From Acidobacteriota bacterium (lineage in GTDB: Bacteria > Acidobacteriota > Terriglobia > Terriglobales > Acidobacteriaceae), in contig JAGWML010000118.1 of NCBI GenBank assembly GCA_028873155.1, positions 1-9,316 on the forward strand: DNA of 9,316 bases, read 5' to 3'. The notes under the pieces are model-generated. The model was given only the letters and a program-made list of their open reading frames with translations. It searched no databases and was not told the origin of the DNA. This document shows, piece after piece, positions 5,242 to 9,316 of the stretch; positions within the stretch are counted from its first letter, which is position 1, and each line of letters opens with the position of its first letter. A program made the position numbers and the translations under genes.

Positions 5242-6074
5242 TGGCCTCCCCCTTTCACATCTCCCATACGCCTCACAATCAGCCACCCGCCGAATCCAAT
5301 CAGCGCCAGCGGCCATAGAAACTCGAACGCTCGCTCGGTCACAATCCCAACCTGGTTCAGCAGCAGGATCAATCCGAAGCCCACCAGAATCACGGCGAAG
5401 ATCGGTTCTCTGCGCCGCCAGTGCATCGGCGGTACGGGAGGAACTGGCGGAACAGGCGGCACCGGCGGGACCATCGGATCGCTGTACGACGCATAGCCCG
5501 GAGTCGGAGAGTAAGCCTGATATGGGGGCGGTGGCGGAGGCACATTGCCGCCTGCCGGTGGAACGCCACCAACAGGTCCGGCGGCGGGGCCCGCGCCCGG
5601 CGCACCGGTATAGGGTGGACGATTCTGCGCACCCAGGTTCAGCCGGTTGCCAATCTCGTTCAGGCCCAGCGGGTCCGGCAGCGGCAGTCCGTCGCGCCGC
5701 GCCACAGCCGTGTGATAGGCCTCGAATGCCTGGTAGAAGACCCAGCCCGCAATCAGGATCCCGAAGATGCCGATGTGGCTGGCGAGGCTCACCAGCAAAG
5801 CAAAGATCGCGACGTGAATCAGGCCCTTGAAGAACTGCCCGTTATACATCGCGCCCACGCCGGGGATCAGGCCCAATACCGCAGCTACACCCGGGCTGGG
5901 CGCGCCCGCAGGGGGCGCTACAAAAGGCTGCTGCATGCCTTGCCACGCCATCAGGCAGGGCTCGCAAAGCACCTGTCCCGTCGCAGTCGTGCGCGTGCAT
6001 GCCGCGCACAGCGCCTTCCCGCAGTTCTGGCAGTAGGCGGTTGCCGCTACGCCGCTATGATTGACGCAGTCCAT
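5238..6074 (-). CDS. B-box zinc-finger membrane protein with C-terminal LiaI/LiaF-like TM region (DUF5668-type)
   Basis: The 278-residue protein opens with a complete B-box-type zinc-binding set: C3-x2-H6-x8-C15-x2-C18-x4-C23-x2-C26-x10-C37-x2-C40. A first membrane block (about 62-120) contains GLIPGVGAMYNGQFFKG, a motif common in small TM-domain proteins. A long Pro/Gly/Tyr-rich linker (about 130-218) follows, with five Val-Pro-Pro repeats, then a second TM hairpin (about 223-267: RREPIFAVILVGFGLILLLN, then WPLALIGFGGWLIV) of the DUF5668/LiaI-LiaF type. The start at 6074 has AGGAG 5 bases upstream. An upstream extension to 6221 is rejected because it is Arg/Ser-rich and lies inside the anti-sigma coding sequence. 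The gene overlaps the anti-sigma gene by 20 bases. It is probably an inner-membrane protein; the zinc domain would face the cytoplasm and may mediate protein contacts. Its role in sensing is inferred from operon context only. Confidence 0.86.
   Translation of the reverse strand: MDCVNHSGVAATAYCQNCGKALCAACTRTTATGQVLCEPCLMAWQGMQQPFVAPPAGAPSPGVAAVLGLIPGVGAMYNGQFFKGLIHVAIFALLVSLASHIGIFGILIAGWVFYQAFEAYHTAVARRDGLPLPDPLGLNEIGNRLNLGAQNRPPYTGAPGAGPAAGPVGGVPPAGGNVPPPPPPYQAYSPTPGYASYSDPMVPPVPPVPPVPPVPPMHWRRREPIFAVILVGFGLILLLNQVGIVTERAFEFLWPLALIGFGGWLIVRRMGDVKGGGQ
5427..5471 (-). repeat. In-frame 9-base tandem repeat encoding (Val-Pro-Pro)x5
   Basis: Five contiguous nine-base units encode Val-Pro-Pro within the linker of the zinc-finger membrane protein. 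Third codon positions differ between units (GTC/GTG/GTT/GTA, CCG/CCT/CCA/CCC). The protein repeat therefore looks kept or old rather than a fresh slippage product. It would form a stiff polyproline-type spacer just before the C-terminal TM hairpin. Confidence 0.8.
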
Positions 6075-6894
6075 CGTTGCTCCTTTCCCAACTTGCCTTC
6101 GCGGAGCCGCCGTGGTGCGCGGGCCGATCCTGCAATGTGAGTGAGGTCTCAAGGTATTCCAGTGAATCATTCGTCGCCGGCGTGCCCGACTGCTGCGGAG
6201 GCTCAGCTCGCGTGCCTCCATCTTTCTTCAGCGGGGTCTGCTGCGATTCCCCCGGCGTCGCCGGCTGGCTGGTCGAGGGCTGCGACTCTTCCTGGTTCTC
6301 GCCCTGTGCGGTACGTCGCAGTTCGCGCATGCTTGACTCCACCTCGTACACCAGCCGCAGGTGATCGTAATACCGGATGATCGGCGTGGAGGCCATCGTC
6401 AAACGCCTCTCCATGAAGGAGCGCATCGCGCTCGGCCGCAGGTTTGCGAGGCGGAAGTCGGAGACCCGCACGCCCGTCAGGTTCAGCGTCAGCGCAATCG
6501 AGAAGAACATCATGGCCGCCGTCATCAGTAGCCGCGGCTCGGCAAACCGCCGCACAAATCCCATCGGCCCGGGCCGCTGCCACGCCGGAACCACCGGAAC
6601 GACTTCCCCGTGGCTCGTCACCAGGCCGTAGCCGGCCACCTGGCCGGGGCCCGTCTGCGCCAGAATCTTGTCCAGTAGTCCCGAAGGAATCTCCGGCTCA
6701 CTCGAGAGATAACCCAGCCACTCCCGGCCGCGCCGCGCTTCCTCATACAGCGCCGTACACGCCGGACAAGCCGCCATGTGGCCGTCAAATGTAGCCTGAT
6801 CGTCCGGCGTCAGCAGCCCGTCCAGCGCATCGGCCAGCAGCGTCTCCCACTGCCCGCAGGCAGGAGATTGCGGAATGTGCGTACGGTCCGGCAT
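6055..6894 (-). CDS. zf-HC2 membrane anti-sigma factor
   Basis: The 279-residue protein has an N-terminal zinc-associated anti-sigma motif, C13-x25-H39-x3-C43-x2-C46 (HMAACPAC), where the family's first His is replaced by Cys as in many zf-HC2 members. A cytoplasmic linker follows, then one TM helix (about 121-141, LLMTAAMMFFSIALTLNL) and an extracytoplasmic region. The C-terminal third (about 197-279) is low-complexity Gln/Pro/Ser/Thr-rich. In this family the zinc domain holds the ECF sigma factor inactive at the membrane until a signal releases it. It starts 2 bases after the sigma factor's stop, with a near-perfect ribosome site (GGGAGGTGAT at 6901-6910) inside the sigma gene's last codons, so the pair should be made together. 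Its stop overlaps the next gene. Known: family role. Inferred: partner identity, from adjacency. Confidence 0.9.
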   Translation of the reverse strand: MPDRTHIPQSPACGQWETLLADALDGLLTPDDQATFDGHMAACPACTALYEEARRGREWLGYLSSEPEIPSGLLDKILAQTGPGQVAGYGLVTSHGEVVPVVPAWQRPGPMGFVRRFAEPRLLMTAAMMFFSIALTLNLTGVRVSDFRLANLRPSAMRSFMERRLTMASTPIIRYYDHLRLVYEVESSMRELRRTAQGENQEESQPSTSQPATPGESQQTPLKKDGGTRAEPPQQSGTPATNDSLEYLETSLTLQDRPAHHGGSAKASWERSNDGLRQS

Positions 6895-6896
6895 GG

Positions 6897-7631
6897 CTAC
6901 ATCACCTCCCGTTGATTACGTTCCAGCAGCCGTGCAAGTTCCGCACGGCCCCGGCTGATGCGGGACTTCACGGTACCTTCGGGTATGCCCAGCACCTGCG
7001 CAATCTCTTTGTAATCCATATCCTGCAGGTCGCGTAAGATGACTGCCTCGCGCAGCTCGGGCGAGACCTGCGCCAGCGCCTGCTGCACCATCCGGGCCAG
7101 TTCCTTCTGAGCCGCCATCTCATGGGGCGAGGGCCCGCCGGCCATCAGCCGGTCCATGGGCCGCAGATCGCTGCCATCTTCCCGCTCTTCATCCAAAGAG
7201 CTTGTGAGCCGCTGGTTCTTCGTCCGCCGGAAGTTGTCTACCAGCAGGTTGCGGGTCATCGTGGTGATCCACACCTGGAGGCTGCCGCGAGCCATATCAA
7301 AGCTCGCCAGGTTGGAATAGATCTTGAGGAAGACGTCCTGCGTCATGTCCTCTGCATCCGCTGAGTTGCCTGTAAAGCGATAGCAGAGGGCGTACACACG
7401 CCGATGGTGGGTGCGGACCAGCTCGGCCCATGCGCCGGAATCTCCGTCCATGCAGCTGCGGACAACCTGGGACCAGTCGAGCTCCAGCGGTCTCACCTCC
7501 TCGCCGAGTGCGCGAGTCACCGGGGCCGCGTGCGGCCTGCCGGCGGGATTGTCCCTGGGCGGAAGGATGCCGCCCGCATCGCGGGTATCGCGGCGCCTCC
7601 GTTTCGTGGCCTCCGGCGCCCACAAACCCAT
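6897..7631 (-). CDS. ECF-type RNA polymerase sigma factor
   Basis: The 244-residue product has sigma-70 region 2 at about 67-138 (core signature DAEDMTQDVFLK at 92-103, then VWITTMTRNLLVDNFRR for -10 recognition) and region 4 at about 185-237 (SPELREAVILRDLQDMDYKE, then the helix-turn-helix GIPEGTVKSRISRGRAEL). The region 2-4 layout without region 3 is that of ECF sigma factors. The frame is open up to a GTG at 7766, but the ATG at 7631 was preferred. It has GGAG 4 bases upstream, it leaves room for a candidate ECF promoter ending about 43 bases before it, and the longer form would overlap the divergent rhamnosidase start. An ATG at 7664 is the main alternative. The N-terminal ~45 residues (Arg/Pro-rich) are not conserved-looking. 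It is first in a five-gene operon with its anti-sigma factor. It likely switches on its own operon and envelope-stress genes. Confidence 0.91.
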   Translation of the reverse strand: MGLWAPEATKRRRRDTRDAGGILPPRDNPAGRPHAAPVTRALGEEVRPLELDWSQVVRSCMDGDSGAWAELVRTHHRRVYALCYRFTGNSADAEDMTQDVFLKIYSNLASFDMARGSLQVWITTMTRNLLVDNFRRTKNQRLTSSLDEEREDGSDLRPMDRLMAGGPSPHEMAAQKELARMVQQALAQVSPELREAVILRDLQDMDYKEIAQVLGIPEGTVKSRISRGRAELARLLERNQREVM

Positions 7632-7673
7632 GCCGCTCCAGCTTAATGTACCCACGCATTGCATGGAGGCTTC

Positions 7674-7699
7674 TACGAAGAATTCTTGCAATTTGTTCC
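7674..7699 (-). promoter_or_regulatory. Candidate ECF-sigma autoregulatory promoter (GGAACA-N16-CGTA)
   Basis: On the minus strand, GGAACA (7699-7694) is followed after exactly 16 bases by CGTA (7677-7674). ECF promoters typically have a GAAC-type -35 and a CGT(A/C)-type -10 at 16-17-base spacing. Transcription would begin near 7667, giving a leader of about 35 bases that contains the GGAG ribosome site before the ATG at 7631. Promoter activity is inferred from pattern and position only. Confidence 0.5.
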
Positions 7700-7745
7700 G
7701 TTCACCTTGCTTCCTAACCTCTATCTGCGATATCACCATCCCGGA

Positions 7746-9316
7746 ATGCCTTTCGCGAGAATCCACCCCGGCTTACGCATTAGCCTCCTTCGGGCCGGTG
7801 CAGCACGATCGGTCGTCCCTTATCTTTTTTGGTTTCTTTGCACTGCACCTGCTGGATGGGCCTTTCCCGCCTCCCAGGCAACCACCGCGATGACGGGCCG
7901 TTCACATCTGGCGTCACCTATCGCTCTGCGCTGCGCAGGAGAAGTCGAGCCCCTCGCTGTCACCTCCAGTCACCCCGATTTCTCATGGCAGCTCGCTCCA
8001 TCCGCGCCCACGCTTCACGGCGTCTCCCAATCCGCGTATCAGATTCAAGTCGGCGTTCAGGTGCGGGAAGCCCCCGGCACGGCGCGCACCTCGGTCCTTT
8101 GGGATAGCGGATCGGTCCAGAGCCGCGCCACGGACTTCATCCCGTACGCCGGCCCGGATCTCGCCGCTGGGGAGGCCTACCAGTGGCGTGTTCGCGTCTG
8201 GGACGAGCAAGGCCACCCGACCGCATGGAGCGCATGGGCCGGATGGAGCCAGGCGCCCATCTGGCACGCTGCCTGGATTACAGAACCTGGCACCCAGCCG
8301 GACACAGCGCCCTTGCCGCTCTTCCGCAGGAGTTTTCGCTTAACCGGCGTCGTCCGCCGCGCCATTCTCTACGCCTCCGGCCTCGGGCAGGATGAACTCC
8401 GCATGAATGGCTTGCCGGTCACGCAGGACGTTCTGACACCCGGCTGGACCAACTATCGCAAGACTGTCGCCTATGACGCCTACAACGTCACCACCCGTCT
8501 AAACGCAGGCGAAAATGTCCTCGGCGTGGTGCTCGGGAATGGGATGTACCGCGTGCTGCAGACACCCGGCCGCTACACCAAATTCACCGGCAGCTTCGGA
8601 CCACCGATGTGTATCGTGCAGCTCGATCTCCAGATGGCCGATGGCCGCCACATCGAGATCGCCAGCGACAGCACCTGGAAGACCCACCCAGGCCCCGTCA
8701 TCTTCTCCTCGACGTATGGCGGCGAGGACTTCGACGCCCGCCGCGAGCCCACAGGTTGGGACTGCCCTGGATTCCGCGATGCGGACTGGAGCCCCGCTGC
8801 ACTCGTGGACGGACCCGCCGGCGCACTCACCCCTGAACTCGCCCCGCCCATCCGCGTGATGCACGACTACGCGCCCGTCCGCGTCACCCATCCCGCGGCC
8901 GGCATCGCCGTCTACGACCTCGGCCAGAACTTCGCCGGCTGGCCTGCTATCCGCGTCAGCGGCCCCGCGGGCTCCCGCGTCAAACTCATCCCCGGCGAAC
9001 TGCTTGACGCCGCTGGCCGCGTTAGCCAGCGCAGCTCAGGTCGGCCGCAGTGGTTCACGTACACGCTACGCGGTGCGGGCATTGAGCGCTGGCATCCGCG
9101 CTTCAGCTACTACGGCTTCCGCTATGTGCAGGTGGAAACCAGCGCCGCCCACGGCTCCGCGCTACTGCCGCACATCCTCGCGCTCGAAGGTCAGGCCGTT
9201 CACACGTCATCGCCGCAGGTGGGCAGCTTCAGTTCTTCTGATGATCTGCTGAACCGCATCCATACGCTCATCCTCCGCGCCATTGAAAACAACGCCGTGA
9301 GCCTCTTCACCGACTG
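7746..9316 (+). CDS. Secreted alpha-L-rhamnosidase, GH78 (partial, C-terminal part outside window)
   Basis: An open frame of 523 codons runs off the right edge. Residues 1-45 look like a signal peptide (basic RISLLRAGAARS, hydrophobic VVPYLFWFLCTAPAGWAF, likely cleavage after ASQA). An Ig-like N-terminal domain follows (about 57-175, AYQIQVG, YQWRVRVWD). Next is a Bac_rhamnosid_N-type domain (about 190-365: ILYASGLGQDELRMNG, TPGWTNYRK, AGENVLGVVLGNGMYR), then a rhamnosidase concanavalin-like domain (about 370-465: YDLGQNFAGW, GELLDAAGRV, PRFSYYGFRYVQVE). The (alpha/alpha)6 catalytic domain is just beginning: DDLLNRIHTLI, then NNAVSLFTD, where GH78 proteins continue into TDCP-R-E. The family removes terminal alpha-L-rhamnose from pectin, other polysaccharides or glycosides, here outside the cytoplasm. 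The ATG at 7746 lacks a good ribosome site, but it captures the signal peptide; an ATG at 7890 would lose it. Divergent from the sigma operon, with no clear functional link to it. Confidence 0.88.
   Translation, partial: MPFARIHPGLRISLLRAGAARSVVPYLFWFLCTAPAGWAFPASQATTAMTGRSHLASPIALRCAGEVEPLAVTSSHPDFSWQLAPSAPTLHGVSQSAYQIQVGVQVREAPGTARTSVLWDSGSVQSRATDFIPYAGPDLAAGEAYQWRVRVWDEQGHPTAWSAWAGWSQAPIWHAAWITEPGTQPDTAPLPLFRRSFRLTGVVRRAILYASGLGQDELRMNGLPVTQDVLTPGWTNYRKTVAYDAYNVTTRLNAGENVLGVVLGNGMYRVLQTPGRYTKFTGSFGPPMCIVQLDLQMADGRHIEIASDSTWKTHPGPVIFSSTYGGEDFDARREPTGWDCPGFRDADWSPAALVDGPAGALTPELAPPIRVMHDYAPVRVTHPAAGIAVYDLGQNFAGWPAIRVSGPAGSRVKLIPGELLDAAGRVSQRSSGRPQWFTYTLRGAGIERWHPRFSYYGFRYVQVETSAAHGSALLPHILALEGQAVHTSSPQVGSFSSSDDLLNRIHTLILRAIENNAVSLFTD

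Noticed and set aside
7632..7766. N-terminal extension of the sigma factor to the GTG at 7766
   Set aside because: No good ribosome site; it would cover the candidate ECF promoter and overlap the divergent rhamnosidase start. The added residues are not sigma-like.
1..9316. CRISPR array, tRNA/rRNA genes, transposase or insertion-sequence ends
   Set aside because: No spaced direct repeats, cloverleaf-like sequence, rRNA-like stretches, transposase motifs or long terminal inverted repeats were seen by eye.

Overview
The window is a GC-rich stretch of a bacterial chromosome with eight protein genes and no RNA genes, IS elements or CRISPR array. The decaheme cytochrome/outer-membrane-barrel pair, the Crp/Fnr regulator with a C-x2-C-x8-C head, the ECF sigma/zinc-finger anti-sigma/toastrack operon and the secreted family GH78 alpha-L-rhamnosidase together suggest a soil-type Acidobacteriota (Terriglobia/Acidobacteriaceae-like). 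That placement is an inference from gene content and style; no phylogenetic marker is present.

Layout. (1) Bases 1-1856, minus strand: a ten-heme DmsE/MtrA-type c cytochrome followed by the start of an outer-membrane beta-barrel gene of the MtrB/PioB type that runs off the left edge. Together they look like a porin-cytochrome conduit for moving electrons across the outer membrane. (2) Bases 1857-2441: a 585-base gene-free divergent region with three CRP-like GTGA-N6-(T/A)CAC dyads and several other dyads. (3) Bases 2442-3197, plus strand: a Crp/Fnr-family regulator with a CRP-type recognition helix, the probable controller of the cytochrome genes and perhaps of itself. (4) Bases 3198-3274: a short convergent gap with a possible terminator hairpin.

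(5) Bases 3275-7631, minus strand: a tightly packed five-gene operon, read from right to left. It encodes an ECF sigma factor, a zf-HC2 membrane anti-sigma factor, a B-box zinc-finger/multi-TM protein, a 122-residue two-TM protein, and a three-TM protein with a large DUF4097 (toastrack-like) beta-repeat domain. The last three genes each carry a similar LiaI/LiaF-type TM hairpin, so this looks like an envelope-stress module. Genes overlap by 4 or 20 bases, or lie 2 bases apart. A candidate ECF promoter (GGAACA-N16-CGTA) sits just in front of the sigma gene, suggesting autoregulation.

(6) Bases 7746-9316, plus strand: the N-terminal 523 codons of a secreted alpha-L-rhamnosidase, cut by the right edge just before the expected catalytic-domain motif. 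It is divergent from the sigma operon.

The most interesting parts are the porin-cytochrome pair with its neighbouring regulator and repeated operator-like sites, and the sigma/anti-sigma/toastrack operon with serial TM-hairpin modules and an internally consistent self-regulating promoter.
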